From the NCBI RefSeq assembly GCF_011290685.1, contig NZ_JAANYN010000003.1:231341-295340 (forward strand): a stretch of 64,000 bases of DNA, read 5' to 3'. A program made the position numbers and the translations under genes. Below, one piece after another: positions 9,022 through 17,895 of this stretch. The notes beneath the pieces were generated by a model, which ran no database searches, was not told the DNA's origin, and was given only the letters and a program-made list of their open reading frames with translations. The DNA comes from Cyclobacterium plantarum (GTDB lineage Bacteria; Bacteroidota; Bacteroidia; Cytophagales; Cyclobacteriaceae). Numbering within the stretch: the first letter of the stretch is position 1; the number at the start of each line of letters is the position of its first letter.

Positions 9022-9928
9022 TTTAGTTTTAGGAGTTCTTCTGGTAAGCTCTGGTTTGCTTTTTTCCTGTGAAAAAACCCAGACAACATCCGATGGTATT
9101 GAATACAAATACATCAATCAGGGGGATCAGGAGACCAAGGACGGAGAATTCGTGGTCTATCACTTTACAGCCAAAACCGGCAGTGATTCCTTGTTTATTT
9201 CCAGCTATGATCAGCCGGTACCTCCTTATTTACAGCATTTGGATTCTGCGGAAGCAAAGACAGGTATAGATGAAATATTTCTAAACCTGAACAACGGAGA
9301 CAGCATTGTCATCACATCCACTGCAGAAAAAATATTTCTTGAAAATGTGCCCCCATTCCTGGAGAATGATGAGACCGTGACCATTAGTATTGGTGTGCTT
9401 AACGTGCTTGAAGAAGAGGTGTTTGAAGATTACTTCAATGACCTGGTGGCCGAACAGCAAAAAAAGCAATCCGAACAGGCTGGTGTTCAGTTGGATGAAG
9501 ATGTGCAGACCATAGAATCTTATATTCAGGAAAATAATTTGGATGCAAGCAAGACAGCATCGGGGCTTTATTACGTCATAGAAGAAGAAGGTTCAGGAGC
9601 TCAGGTAGAGCAGGGAGATAAAATCTCTGTGAACTACACGGGTTATGTGCTGGATGGTACCGTATTCGATACCAGCATAGAGAGCAAAGCCAAAGAGGCC
9701 AATACCTATGATGAAAACAGACCCTATGAGCCTTTCACCTTTGATGTAGGACAGGGAATGGTCATTCCGGGATGGGATGAAGGACTTCAATTGTTGAAAG
9801 AAGGAGCAAAAGCTAAGTTTTTGATCCCTTCACCTTTAGCCTATGGTCCCAGTCAGCGAGGTGCCGTTATAGTGCCTAATTCTATATTGATATTTGATGT
9901 AGAAGTAACTGATGTAGAAAAGCAATAG
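9005..9928 (+). CDS. FKBP-type peptidyl-prolyl isomerase lipoprotein, two-domain
   Basis: The 307-residue lipoprotein has lipobox LLFSC with Cys22. The C-terminal half (about 185-305) is a recognisable FKBP domain (NYTGYVLDGTVFD, VIPGWDEGLQLLKEGAKA, IPSPLAYG). The N-terminal half (about 30-140) follows the same strand order in degenerate form (VVYHFTAKTGSDSLFISS, FLNLNNGDSIVI), so it appears to be a decayed FKBP-like domain. It probably assists folding of exported proteins. First of three FKBP genes; related lipoproteins in flavobacteria (GldI) affect gliding, but no gliding genes are seen here. Confidence 0.9.
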   Translation: MKKINNLVLGVLLVSSGLLFSCEKTQTTSDGIEYKYINQGDQETKDGEFVVYHFTAKTGSDSLFISSYDQPVPPYLQHLDSAEAKTGIDEIFLNLNNGDSIVITSTAEKIFLENVPPFLENDETVTISIGVLNVLEEEVFEDYFNDLVAEQQKKQSEQAGVQLDEDVQTIESYIQENNLDASKTASGLYYVIEEEGSGAQVEQGDKISVNYTGYVLDGTVFDTSIESKAKEANTYDENRPYEPFTFDVGQGMVIPGWDEGLQLLKEGAKAKFLIPSPLAYGPSQRGAVIVPNSILIFDVEVTDVEKQ

Positions 9929-9970
9929 CCCGTTTTTGGGTTATTGAAGCGCATATAAATAGTAACTACC

Positions 9971-10516
9971 ATGAAAAAAAGTGCTTTAACCTGGGGCATG
10001 CTGCCTGCAGTTGTATTGATGGCTTCCTGTATTTCCGAGGAAGAAAATGTCGATGTGGTTTTCGAGCAGGATCTGCAGAAAATCGAGGAATATATCCAGA
10101 CTGTGGAGACGGAGTACATGCGGAGGGAAACGGTAGGTGATACAGGTATTGAGCTTTTATTCACTGAGGTAGTAGAGGAGGGGGAATTGCCTGATGGCAG
10201 GGATACCTTGTCGGTAGATTATACTGGTATGCTTCTGGATGGTACCGTATTCGATAGCTCCCTGGAGCAGGTGGCCCAGGACAATGATGTCTTCAATCCC
10301 GATAGAACTTACGAGCCGTATGAAATTATTTTGGGTGTTTCCAATGTAATCAATGGTTGGCACTGGTCTTTATCCCGTATGAAGGAGGGTGAAAAGGCCA
10401 TTGCCCTGATTCCTTCCGCTTATGCGTATGGCAGCCAGGCTAACGGACCTATTCCTGCCAATTCAGTACTGGTGTTTGAACTGGACCTGGTAGAGGTTAG
10501 ACCTTACCAACCTTAA
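9971..10516 (+). CDS. FKBP-type peptidyl-prolyl isomerase lipoprotein
   Basis: The protein has 181 residues, with lipobox VLMASC (Cys20). A single FKBP domain covers about 65-178 (VDYTGMLLDGTVFDSS, INGWHWSLSRMKEGEKA, IPSAYAYG). The usual PGW/PGF is replaced by NGW, so activity may be reduced. It lies 42 bases after the first FKBP gene. Confidence 0.88.
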   Translation: MKKSALTWGMLPAVVLMASCISEEENVDVVFEQDLQKIEEYIQTVETEYMRRETVGDTGIELLFTEVVEEGELPDGRDTLSVDYTGMLLDGTVFDSSLEQVAQDNDVFNPDRTYEPYEIILGVSNVINGWHWSLSRMKEGEKAIALIPSAYAYGSQANGPIPANSVLVFELDLVEVRPYQP

Positions 10517-10526
10517 ACCAACAGAG

Positions 10527-11087
10527 ATGAGATTTTACCGTAGCATTTACATTTTTTTAGTGGCTGCACTGGCCGTTTCCTGCGACAATCAGATGGGGGG
10601 CTTTGGAGGTCCAGTGTACGATAGGGAAGGTAACCTGGCCATAGACCGGGAAATCATTGCGGAATATTTGGAAACCGCTCCCTTTGACAGTCTTTACCGC
10701 ATTCACGACCCATCAGGTGTAGTCATCATTGTAGAAGAAGAGGGAGAGGGCTCCCGGCCAACTTCAGGCAATGTGGTCTATACCAACTACACCGGATACC
10801 TATTGGATGGGACGGTTTTTGATTCGAATCTGGAGGATGTTGCCCGGGAAAACAATATCTATGATGAAGATAGAAATTATGATATTTTTTCTTTCTTTAT
10901 TGATTTACCGGCTTCCCAGGGCGGAGCTATACAAGGATTCAGTATGGGATTTAAGCGCCTGAGAAGCGGTGCAAAGGCTACCATAATCATTCCCTCGCCT
11001 TATGGCTATCAGGACAATGAAAACGTCATCCGGGTACCTGCAAATTCCGTGTTGGTATTTGATGTGGAGTTTTTGGGACTGGATTAA
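10527..11087 (+). CDS. FKBP-like lipoprotein
   Basis: The protein has 186 residues, with lipobox LAVSC (Cys19). The FKBP-like domain shows TNYTGYLLDGTVFDSN, a later QGFSMGFKRLRSGAKA and IPSPYGYQ. Several ligand-pocket positions differ from canonical FKBP, including loss of the Trp in the PGW segment. It is the last of the three tandem FKBP genes, with a 10-base gap and a terminator after it. Confidence 0.82.
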   Translation: MRFYRSIYIFLVAALAVSCDNQMGGFGGPVYDREGNLAIDREIIAEYLETAPFDSLYRIHDPSGVVIIVEEEGEGSRPTSGNVVYTNYTGYLLDGTVFDSNLEDVARENNIYDEDRNYDIFSFFIDLPASQGGAIQGFSMGFKRLRSGAKATIIIPSPYGYQDNENVIRVPANSVLVFDVEFLGLD

Positions 11088-11103
11088 AAAAATAAGCAGA
11101 GAT

Positions 11104-11144
11104 AAAAAAACCTCCTGAATTCAATTCAGGAGGTTTTTTTTTTA
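11104..11144. terminator. Bidirectional terminator, FKBP operon / guaB
   Basis: The strong stem AACCTCCTGAATT / AATTCAGGAGGTT is flanked by an A-tract on the left and a run of T on the right. It can end both the FKBP operon and the convergent guaB gene. Confidence 0.9.
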
Positions 11145-11145
11145 T

Positions 11146-12624
11146 TTAATTTTTGACACTGTAATTTGGTGCCTCCCGGGTAATGCTGATGTCATGCGGG
11201 TGAGACTCCCTTACACCTGCAGCGGTTACTTTTACGAATTTTCCGTTTTCTTTGAGGTCCTCAATGGTAGCTGTACCGCAATAGCCCATACCGGCCTGAA
11301 GTCCTCCGATCAATTGGTACAATACTTCAGAAACCAGACCTTTGAATGCTACCCGGCCCACAATTCCTTCGGGCACAAGTTTTTTAATATTGTCCTCTGC
11401 ATCCTGAAAATAACGGTCTTTAGATCCGGATTCCATTGCTTCTATAGATCCCATTCCCCTGTAGGACTTGAATTTTCTACCTTCAAAAATGATGATTTCT
11501 CCGGGAGCTTCTTCAGTTCCCGCCAAAATAGACCCGATCATCACCGAACTGGCACCCGCCGCAAGGGCCTTGACGATATCACCTGAATAACGGATCCCTC
11601 CATCTGCGATCACAGGAACACCTCTGTCTTTCAAAACCCTGGCAGTTTCCATAACAGCAGACAATTGTGGCATACCCACTCCGGCAATCACTCGTGTGGT
11701 ACAAATGCTTCCTGGTCCTACACCCACTTTAACAGCATCAGCACCTGCATCAGCTAAGGCTGTCGCTGCCTCGGCAGTGGCAATATTCCCTACTATTACT
11801 TCCAGATCAGGGAAGTTGGCCTTGATTTTTTTACAAGTATCGATTACCCCTTTGGAGTGGCCATGAGCGGTATCAATGGAAACCACATCAACCCCAGCGA
11901 CTTTTAGGGCTTCCACTCTTTCTACAATATCCGAGGTAACACCTACTGCAGCACCTACCCTCAGCCTTCCAAACTCATCTTTGCAGGCATTGGGTTTGTC
12001 CTTCCTTTTCAGAATATCTTTATAAGTTATCAGGCCGGTTAATTTGTATTCTTCATCAACGATGGGTAATTTTTCTATTTTGTATTCCTGAAGGATCTCT
12101 TCTGCCTGCTCCAGGCTGATGCCTGCTTTGGCAGTAAAAAGGTTGTCCTTGGTCATGATTTCCCTTACCGGTCTTTCCATGTCCTTGATAAATCTTAAAT
12201 CCCTGTTGGTGATGATGCCTTTCAGGAAACGTGCTTCATCCACTACCGGAATACCGCCTATATTGAATTCCCTCATGATGGCCTCGGCATCTTTTACCTT
12301 GGCATTGATATCCAATGTGATCGGGTCCAAAATCATCCCGCTTTGGGATCTTTTTACCTTGCGGACCTGGGCGGCCTGCTTTTCTATGGACATGTTTTTG
12401 TGGATGAAACCCAATCCTCCCTCCAAGGCAATAGCAATAGCCAACTCGGCTTCTGTGACCGTATCCATAGCAGAAGAAACCAGGGGAATCTGCAGCCGGA
12501 TTTTGCGCGTAAGTTGAGTAGCAGTGCTTGTATTTCGGGGAAGTACCTCAGAATAACCGGGTACCAAAAGCACATCATCATAGGTGAGTGCTTCGAAGAG
12601 AAATTTATTTGTGTCTGGAATCAT
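11146..12624 (-). CDS. guaB: Inosine-5'-monophosphate dehydrogenase
   Basis: The enzyme oxidises IMP to XMP, the committed step of guanine nucleotide synthesis. The 492 residues include the N-terminal barrel segment, two CBS domains (about 97-205), the catalytic loop GSICTTR with C308, and the [10 protein letters not shown] flap. Family length and motifs are complete. Monocistronic, with a good promoter upstream. Confidence 0.97.
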   Translation of the reverse strand: MIPDTNKFLFEALTYDDVLLVPGYSEVLPRNTSTATQLTRKIRLQIPLVSSAMDTVTEAELAIAIALEGGLGFIHKNMSIEKQAAQVRKVKRSQSGMILDPITLDINAKVKDAEAIMREFNIGGIPVVDEARFLKGIITNRDLRFIKDMERPVREIMTKDNLFTAKAGISLEQAEEILQEYKIEKLPIVDEEYKLTGLITYKDILKRKDKPNACKDEFGRLRVGAAVGVTSDIVERVEALKVAGVDVVSIDTAHGHSKGVIDTCKKIKANFPDLEVIVGNIATAEAATALADAGADAVKVGVGPGSICTTRVIAGVGMPQLSAVMETARVLKDRGVPVIADGGIRYSGDIVKALAAGASSVMIGSILAGTEEAPGEIIIFEGRKFKSYRGMGSIEAMESGSKDRYFQDAEDNIKKLVPEGIVGRVAFKGLVSEVLYQLIGGLQAGMGYCGTATIEDLKENGKFVKVTAAGVRESHPHDISITREAPNYSVKN

Positions 12625-12654
12625 GGCAAATGGTTAGTAACCCTATTTGCCCGT

Positions 12655-12686
12655 CAAAGGTACGATGTTTTTCACATGCAAATCAA
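12655..12686 (-). promoter_or_regulatory. Promoter of guaB
   Basis: On the minus strand, TACCTTTG (12655-12662) matches TAnnTTTG exactly. A TTG (12684-12686) lies exactly 21 bases upstream. The spacing equals that of the rpsP promoter in this window. The leader would be about 25 bases. Confidence 0.6.
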
Positions 12687-12766
12687 TGATTTAACGAAAA
12701 AAAATTACAGCCTACTTCCTGAATTCTTCTAATCAAAGGAATATTCTTTGGATGATAGGGGGAGCG

Positions 12767-13441
12767 TCATTTCTCAAAAATCTTTCTGGCGATCAGTCGC
12801 GAGATGGCCTGCATACCCTGGTTGTTCGGATGTCGGGATACACTCTCATTGGCGTATTCTCCCAATGCCATGTACTTTTGTTTCGTTCCCAGATGTGAAA
12901 TTTCCACGACCTGCCAATCCATTTGGGAAGCAGCATGATACAATTGCGCATTGACCGGGGGGTTAGGCCAAAAGGTGCTGGTCAAAATTACCCTGGTTTG
13001 GTCGGTGCAAAGGTACCCGGCAAAATCCCGCAAGCTTTGTGAGAAATTCCAACCTTCAACCTTTTCGAGAGGTACATTTTCTCCCAATCTGATTACCAAA
13101 AGATCAGCTTGAAAGGCTTGCAGTTGTTCGTATTGGGTGAAATCTATGGTGGAAAACTGCCTTTCAAAAGGAAAAACATTTTCCCGAATCATTTGCAAAC
13201 CAGGTAGGTGAAGTTGCAGGCTATCCTGAAGCAGGGAAAAGTAGTCTTTATCAGCAGCACTGGCAGCCATTCCCCAATCGGCATTCCAGCCAATACTTGC
13301 ATCCGGAGGATGATAGGTTATGCTGTTTCCTATGACGAGGATTTTTTGGATTTTTCGGGGTTGGTTTTCCCCCGGTTGACAGGAGAAAATAAGACCGATT
13401 AACCCAAGACATAAACTTAATTTCCTCACTCCTGATTTCAT
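12767..13441 (-). CDS. SGNH/GDSL-type esterase lipoprotein
   Basis: This 224-residue lipoprotein (lipobox IGLIFSC, Cys21) has the SGNH hydrolase block I (VIGNSITYH, nucleophile Ser) and a C-terminal HPNNQGM block. The usual Asp three residues before that His is not obvious, so the triad is incomplete as far as I can see. The ATG at 13441 sits in the end of a dispersed repeat (13439-13543), which therefore supplies the leader and start codon. Substrate unknown. Confidence 0.7.
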   Translation of the reverse strand: MKSGVRKLSLCLGLIGLIFSCQPGENQPRKIQKILVIGNSITYHPPDASIGWNADWGMAASAADKDYFSLLQDSLQLHLPGLQMIRENVFPFERQFSTIDFTQYEQLQAFQADLLVIRLGENVPLEKVEGWNFSQSLRDFAGYLCTDQTRVILTSTFWPNPPVNAQLYHAASQMDWQVVEISHLGTKQKYMALGEYANESVSRHPNNQGMQAISRLIARKIFEK

Positions 13442-13543
13442 GTGTCTATAATTGTCTTTAAGTGGCCATAACTTGCCCCGATAAATCGGGGTGGAATCTC
13501 GCATGGTTGATAATCATTCCTCCGTGTGCCGCTTGCGTCATGC
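13439..13543 (-). repeat. Dispersed 105-bp intergenic repeat, copy A
   Basis: Read on the minus strand, this shares with 15517-15629 the blocks CATGACG, CACAC, ATGATTAT, CATGC, AGATTCC and TTAAAGACAATTATA-ACA-ATGAAA in the same order. The centre differs: here a CCCCGATTTATCGGGG palindrome, there a different GC-rich core. The unit ends on the start codon of the lipoprotein gene. Confidence 0.75.
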
Positions 13544-13562
13544 CTGTCTGCCTCGGGCAGGC
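13542..13562. repeat. REP-like GC-rich palindrome
   Basis: GCCTGTCTGCC-TC-GGGCAGGC is an imperfect palindrome abutting the 105-bp repeat. It resembles the perfect 20-base palindrome found three times inside the tRNA-Arg array at 30-31 kb. Confidence 0.45.
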
Positions 13563-13568
13563 TCGATT

Positions 13569-14759
13569 TCATGCTTTTTTTATCATTTTGGCAATGTAAA
13601 ATCCATCAAAGCCACTTTCATGGGAAAGGACTTGAGTTTCCTCCAGGAGTTCAAAGGATTTACCTGCCGGACTGCTTAGAAATGCGGCTACTTGTAAATG
13701 GTTCTCAGAGGGTAAAATGCTGCAAGTGGCATAAACCAAAATACCTCCGGGCTTAAGCATGGAAGGATATTGAGCAAGGATATCCCGCTGTATACCCTGG
13801 ACTTTGGTGATGGATTCAGGACTTAGTTTCCATTTGGTATCCGGATTTCTTTTGAGCACCCCCAATCCGGAACAAGGGACATCCAGTAACAGGCGGTCAG
13901 CACTGGCATGCAATCTTTTGATGGTTTTACTGCTCTCTATGGGTTTGGTTTCAATAATGGAAATACCGGCTCTTCTAGCCCTTAATTTGGTGTTTTTCAG
14001 CTTCCATGCTTCCAGGTCCATAGAAAGGATTCTGCCTTTGTTTTCCATTAAAGCAGCCAAATGCAGGGATTTTCCCCCGGCACCTGCGCAGGCATCAATG
14101 ACCCGCATACCGGGTTGCACATCCAGGGCAGCAGCTACCATTTGCGAGGAGGCATCCTGTACCTCAAACAGGCCCTCTTTAAACAATGGGGTTCTAAATA
14201 CATTCTTCCTCCTTTGCAATACCAAGGCATCAGGATAGCCCTTGATAGCATGCGTGGAAATATCCAGTTCTTCCAGTTGTGCCTTGAGTTGTGACTTATT
14301 GGTTTTAATGGTATTAACCCGTAAAACTACTTCGGCTTCCTGGTTGAGGCTGGCCAGCTCCTCCTCCCATTTATCTGCCAATTGCTCCGTACCCAGCTGA
14401 TCCAGCCAATCGGGGATGGATTGCAATAGGGCCCTTTGGGTGATTTTTTCCTTTTTGCTATTGATTTTCTGCTTGTCAATTCCTTTGAATTCTTTCCAAT
14501 CAGGTAGTGTCCTCTCCTGTAGTGTCCAGAAGGTGCCAAACCACTTGTAATAATCGGCTCCCGGGCTCAGGTACTGAATGAGACGTTTCCAGCGAACGAT
14601 CTCATAAACACTCTCTGCAATGAAGGCCCTGTCTCTGGCTCCCCATTTCGGATTGGATTTCAGCACCCGCTCAATGACCTTATCAGCATATTGGTTCTTG
14701 TCAAAAATGTCCTCCAGGGCTTTGACTACCCCATTCACCGTGTTCGGGAAAAGCTTCAT
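13569..14759 (-). CDS. NOL1/NOP2/Sun-type rRNA m5C methyltransferase (RsmB-like)
   Basis: This 396-residue enzyme has an N-terminal NusB-like RNA-binding region and a SAM-dependent methyltransferase domain. Motif IV (DVPCSGLG) and motif VI (YATCSILPSE) carry the two cysteines used in cytosine-C5 methylation of rRNA. The SAM motif is DACAGAGGKS. The ATG at 14759 (MKLFPNT) is chosen over an extension to 14942 with no homology. The exact target base cannot be told from sequence. Confidence 0.92.
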   Translation of the reverse strand: MKLFPNTVNGVVKALEDIFDKNQYADKVIERVLKSNPKWGARDRAFIAESVYEIVRWKRLIQYLSPGADYYKWFGTFWTLQERTLPDWKEFKGIDKQKINSKKEKITQRALLQSIPDWLDQLGTEQLADKWEEELASLNQEAEVVLRVNTIKTNKSQLKAQLEELDISTHAIKGYPDALVLQRRKNVFRTPLFKEGLFEVQDASSQMVAAALDVQPGMRVIDACAGAGGKSLHLAALMENKGRILSMDLEAWKLKNTKLRARRAGISIIETKPIESSKTIKRLHASADRLLLDVPCSGLGVLKRNPDTKWKLSPESITKVQGIQRDILAQYPSMLKPGGILVYATCSILPSENHLQVAAFLSSPAGKSFELLEETQVLSHESGFDGFYIAKMIKKA

Positions 14760-14864
14760 AAATCTCTTTCTTTTAAAATGCAAATATAGGTAAATAAAAA
14801 TGCAGGAAAGGCGAAGCTGGTTTTTGCCTGGGAAGGAAAAGGCAGATATTTGGCAGGATTTTGG

Positions 14865-14872
14865 TACTTTTG
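14865..14872 (+). promoter_or_regulatory. -7 box directly before a start codon
   Basis: TACTTTTG matches TAnnTTTG exactly and ends only five bases before the ATG at 14878. Transcription from it would give an almost or fully leaderless mRNA. Confidence 0.4.
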
Positions 14873-14877
14873 CCATT

Positions 14878-15162
14878 ATGGGAGAAAAAAAATGCCCCCA
14901 TTGCGGGAAATGGTCCGATTGGAACCAAAATTTAACAGACACCTGCCAGCATTGCGGCCATACCCTTGGAGGGGCAGACTTGGAATTTCAGGAAAAAAGG
15001 GCAGCTCAGATAAAAGCGAATGAAGAACAGTGGATCTTTTACATCAGGGAAACCGACAGTGAATTTGTAAAAGGAGTGAAAAAGGCAGGTAATTTCTTTT
15101 ATACTATTTATATTTCCATTATTACTTTTATTGCCTGGCTGATTGCCGCTTTGCCCGGATAA
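14878..15162 (+). CDS. Zinc-ribbon membrane protein, unknown function
   Basis: This 94-residue protein begins with a zinc-ribbon (CPHCG near residue 6 and CQHCG near 24). A charged, probably helical stretch follows, then one C-terminal membrane segment (about 68-92). The layout suggests a tail-anchored protein with a cytoplasmic zinc finger. The ATG at 14878 is supported by the box just upstream. Its stop overlaps the start of the next gene by one base, so the two form an operon. I do not recognise a named family. Confidence 0.75.
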   Translation: MGEKKCPHCGKWSDWNQNLTDTCQHCGHTLGGADLEFQEKRAAQIKANEEQWIFYIRETDSEFVKGVKKAGNFFYTIYISIITFIAWLIAALPG

Positions 15163-15521
15163 TGTCCATCCTTAAAAACCCATACTTCCTATTACCGGCC
15201 TTGCTTTTCTGGGTAAATCAATACCTGGAGCGAATTCAGGCCATTTTCATTCCTTATCTATATAGTTATTTTGATGACCTAATGGCCATGCCGGTGGTCT
15301 TGGGGACGACACTTCAAATATACCGCTGGATCCACCCTTTAAAAAATGGCTTTGTTTTCACCCCTGTACAGGTAATGGTAGGCTTGGTTTACTTCAGCAT
15401 CTTGTTTGAAGGACTGCTGCCAATCTGGTCTTCCACCTATACCAGGGATTTTTGGGATGTGGGATGTTACCTTATAGGTACTGTTTATTTCTATTTTTTG
15501 ATCAACAGAAATCGAGCATGA
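15162..15521 (+). CDS. Small multipass membrane protein, unknown function
   Basis: This 119-residue protein has three to four hydrophobic segments (FLLPALLFWV, the VMVGLVYFSILFEGLLPIW region, YLIGTVYFYFLI). It starts on the last base of the preceding stop codon (TAATG). Its own TGA lies inside the left end of the 105-bp repeat copy B, so the repeat appears to have supplied the stop. I do not recognise a characterised family. Confidence 0.7.
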   Translation: MSILKNPYFLLPALLFWVNQYLERIQAIFIPYLYSYFDDLMAMPVVLGTTLQIYRWIHPLKNGFVFTPVQVMVGLVYFSILFEGLLPIWSSTYTRDFWDVGCYLIGTVYFYFLINRNRA

Positions 15522-15629
15522 CGAGAATCTCACACAGTGGGATGATTATTAATCATGCTAAGATTCCCCGTCCGACTGGCGTCAGCCGGGCGGGCATCTG
15601 ACCATTTAAAGACAATTATAAACATATGA
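15517..15629 (+). repeat. Dispersed 105-bp intergenic repeat, copy B
   Basis: This is the second copy of the repeat at 13439-13543, in the same order and similar length. The conserved flanks surround a different core (CCCGTCCGACTGGCGTCAGC followed by CGGGCGGG). It ends in ACATATGAAA at 15623-15632, mirroring copy A. That ATG (15626) opens a 15-codon frame that ends inside prmC. Confidence 0.75.
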
Positions 15630-15657
15630 AAAGTAAACTGATTAATTTTGCTGGCAC

Positions 15658-16527
15658 ATGGGCATACCACTGAGAGATGTTTACAAGCAGTACTGTACCG
15701 CACTAAGCGGCAGTTATCCGGTTGAAGAAGCAAGAAACCTGGTTTATTGGCTTTTTGAAGCTTTTCTGGAATGTGAAAGAAAGGACCTTTTACTGGATAG
15801 GGAATTGCCCTTTATTCCCCGGGAAATGGAAGCGGCACTGGATAAATTAAAAGCAGGCATGCCCATACAATATGTGCTTGGAAAAGCTCCTTTTTATGGA
15901 AGGACCTTTCTGATGAGCCCGGCTGTTTTGGTGCCCAGAAATGAAACGGAGGAACTGGTGCACCTTATTCTGGCCAACCATTCAGGAAAGCTAAAAGTGT
16001 TGGACTTGGGCACAGGTTCTGGTTGCATCGCCATTACCCTGGACCTGGAGTGGTCGGAATCGCAGGTGCAGGCTTTGGATATCAGCCCGGATGCCATCGA
16101 AATGGCCCGGCGTAATGCAGCAGCAATGGATGCTTCGGTCAGCTTTTTCCATGCGGATATGTTGGAGACCGAATTGCCCTTGGAAATGGTAGATATCATG
16201 GTAAGCAATCCACCCTATGTACTTGAGCTGGAAAAAGGGGGCATGCATCAGAATGTACTGGCTCATGAACCTCATTCGGCCCTTTTTGTGCCCGACCATG
16301 ACCCCCTGAAGTTTTACAGGGCCATTGTCCGGCATGCCCGCCAATACCTAAATCCCGGTGGATACCTGTATGTTGAAATCAATGAAGCTTACGGAAAGGA
16401 AGTGTCAGATTTGATGTCAGGGACTGGTATGGAAGAAGTCCGGGTTTATCAAGATTTGATGGGTAAGGACCGGGTAGTATGGGGAAGAAAACCGAGTTGC
16501 TTAAATGCTGGTTCCCATCCAAAATAA
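15658..16527 (+). CDS. prmC: Release factor glutamine methyltransferase
   Basis: PrmC (HemK) methylates the glutamine of the GGQ motif of peptide-chain release factors. The 289 residues contain the SAM-binding LDLGTGSG (115-122) and the catalytic NPPY (184-187), with the usual helical N-terminal domain. The ATG at 15658 lies within a 15-codon frame starting at 15626. The 3' end overlaps the convergent downstream gene by 27 bases, unusually long for two real genes. Confidence 0.94.
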   Translation: MGIPLRDVYKQYCTALSGSYPVEEARNLVYWLFEAFLECERKDLLLDRELPFIPREMEAALDKLKAGMPIQYVLGKAPFYGRTFLMSPAVLVPRNETEELVHLILANHSGKLKVLDLGTGSGCIAITLDLEWSESQVQALDISPDAIEMARRNAAAMDASVSFFHADMLETELPLEMVDIMVSNPPYVLELEKGGMHQNVLAHEPHSALFVPDHDPLKFYRAIVRHARQYLNPGGYLYVEINEAYGKEVSDLMSGTGMEEVRVYQDLMGKDRVVWGRKPSCLNAGSHPK

Positions 16528-17109
16528 TTGCTCACTTTTAAATCCATGCAAACCTTCTGCTACATGTAAATGGTCAACGGATTTCAGGAGTATCCAGGTG
16601 GTACAGTTCCGGGTTTCGTGCCTGATCTTCTGCCCCTCCTCACCAAGCAACTGAATTTTTGACCTGGGAAGCCATTTTTGGATCAATCCTTTATTTGCAG
16701 GGCTATACCTGAGCTCATTCTTGAAAAATACGATGTCCAGGAAAGGTAAAAAAGGGGTTAATTTATCTGCATCAAAAGGATCAAAAGCCAGGATATTGAC
16801 GGCATGATGACCGGATTGGACAAGGTATTCTAAACCAGCCTCCATATACCTGCTCTCGCCGGCGGTCACAAACTTCACTGGAAATTGTTCTTCCGAAAGC
16901 ACATCGTTTTCCTTTTGAAAATCTGTGTCCGCCAAAATAATATCCACTTTTATTCCCAGAGACAACATTTTGAACACCGTTTCCTGACTAACGATTATTG
17001 TGGGTACCCATTCCAACAGAGAATGAAGCGTAGCTAAATCCCATCCCTCCAGTGTCAGTATCAATAGAGCGGGTTCCTGTTGTTCTTTTACAAAATGATG
17101 AGAGGACAT
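16501..17109 (-). CDS. Thiamine pyrophosphokinase-like protein
   Basis: This 202-residue protein resembles the catalytic domain of thiamine pyrophosphokinase. A Rossmann-like strand precedes LGIKVDIILADTDF, which aligns with the GxxPDxxxGDxDS signature but has ADTDF in place of GDFDS. A later LEYLVQSGHHAVNILAF resembles the ALEYL..G...I.I.G segment. The C-terminal thiamine-binding beta domain looks shortened or diverged. It may be a divergent TPK or a family member with another substrate. Confidence 0.5.
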   Translation of the reverse strand: MSSHHFVKEQQEPALLILTLEGWDLATLHSLLEWVPTIIVSQETVFKMLSLGIKVDIILADTDFQKENDVLSEEQFPVKFVTAGESRYMEAGLEYLVQSGHHAVNILAFDPFDADKLTPFLPFLDIVFFKNELRYSPANKGLIQKWLPRSKIQLLGEEGQKIRHETRNCTTWILLKSVDHLHVAEGLHGFKSEQLFWMGTSI

Positions 17110-17244
17110 GTTTTTTTTATCAAATAAGAAATTTAAGGGAATATAAGCCGCAGATTTCTTTTTGCTGCTTTTTCGAGAACATTATTTATCCCATCAGATT
17201 TCAGGGAATTTATCAGCATGCTCAGGATAATAGGATATTTTTTA

Positions 17245-17252
17245 TAATTTTG
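17245..17252 (+). promoter_or_regulatory. -7 box of the kynurenine block
   Basis: TAATTTTG matches TAnnTTTG exactly and lies 74 bases before the dioxygenase ATG. No convincing -33 element is seen at 19-21 bases. Confidence 0.4.
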
Positions 17253-17326
17253 GTTGCATAAGTTTTGCAGGAAGCCCCAAAGGCAAGTATGCCGCATTCG
17301 TAAAATCCACCTAAAAGAAAACAGCT

Positions 17327-17839
17327 ATGCCGATTTCCCAACCGATTAATTTCACCAAATGGATTGAAGAAAACAGACATCTGTTAAAACCACCCGTTGG
17401 GAACCAGCAGATGTACCTGAAAAACGAAGACTTTATCGTCATGGTGGTTGGAGGTCCCAATGCCAGAAAAGATTACCATTATAACGAAGGGGAAGAATTT
17501 TTTTACCAGGTAGAAGGAGACATCACCCTGAAAGTGGTGGATGAAGGGCAAATGAAAGACATTACCATCAAAGAGGGGGATGTGTTTTTATTGCCGCCCA
17601 GAACCCCTCATAGTCCCAGAAGACCTGCCAACACGGTGGGTTTGGTCATTGAAAGATACCGAAAGCCCGGAGAAAAGGATGGTTTTTTGTGGTTTTGTGA
17701 AAACTGTGGACATAAATTGTATGAAGAATATCAGGCCATCACGGACATAGTCAATCAACTTCCCCCTATCATGGACCGGTTTTGGGCCAATCCTGAGCAT
17801 ACCACCTGTGAGCAATGTGGAACAGTAATGAGCAAATAA
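17327..17839 (+). CDS. nbaC: 3-hydroxyanthranilate 3,4-dioxygenase
   Basis: The enzyme opens the ring of 3-hydroxyanthranilate to 2-amino-3-carboxymuconate semialdehyde. The 170-residue cupin has the Fe ligands H51, E57 and H95, and the substrate-binding Arg region (RTPHSPRRP). The bacterial-type rubredoxin-like site is also there (C124/C127 and C161/C164). It is followed by kynureninase and kynurenine monooxygenase in reverse pathway order, so the three form one operon-like block. Confidence 0.95.
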   Translation: MPISQPINFTKWIEENRHLLKPPVGNQQMYLKNEDFIVMVVGGPNARKDYHYNEGEEFFYQVEGDITLKVVDEGQMKDITIKEGDVFLLPPRTPHSPRRPANTVGLVIERYRKPGEKDGFLWFCENCGHKLYEEYQAITDIVNQLPPIMDRFWANPEHTTCEQCGTVMSK

Positions 17840-17895
17840 CCCCTCCCTAAACACCCTGTTTTCTTCTTGAATAGCCATTTCTTGTCCTACCATTT

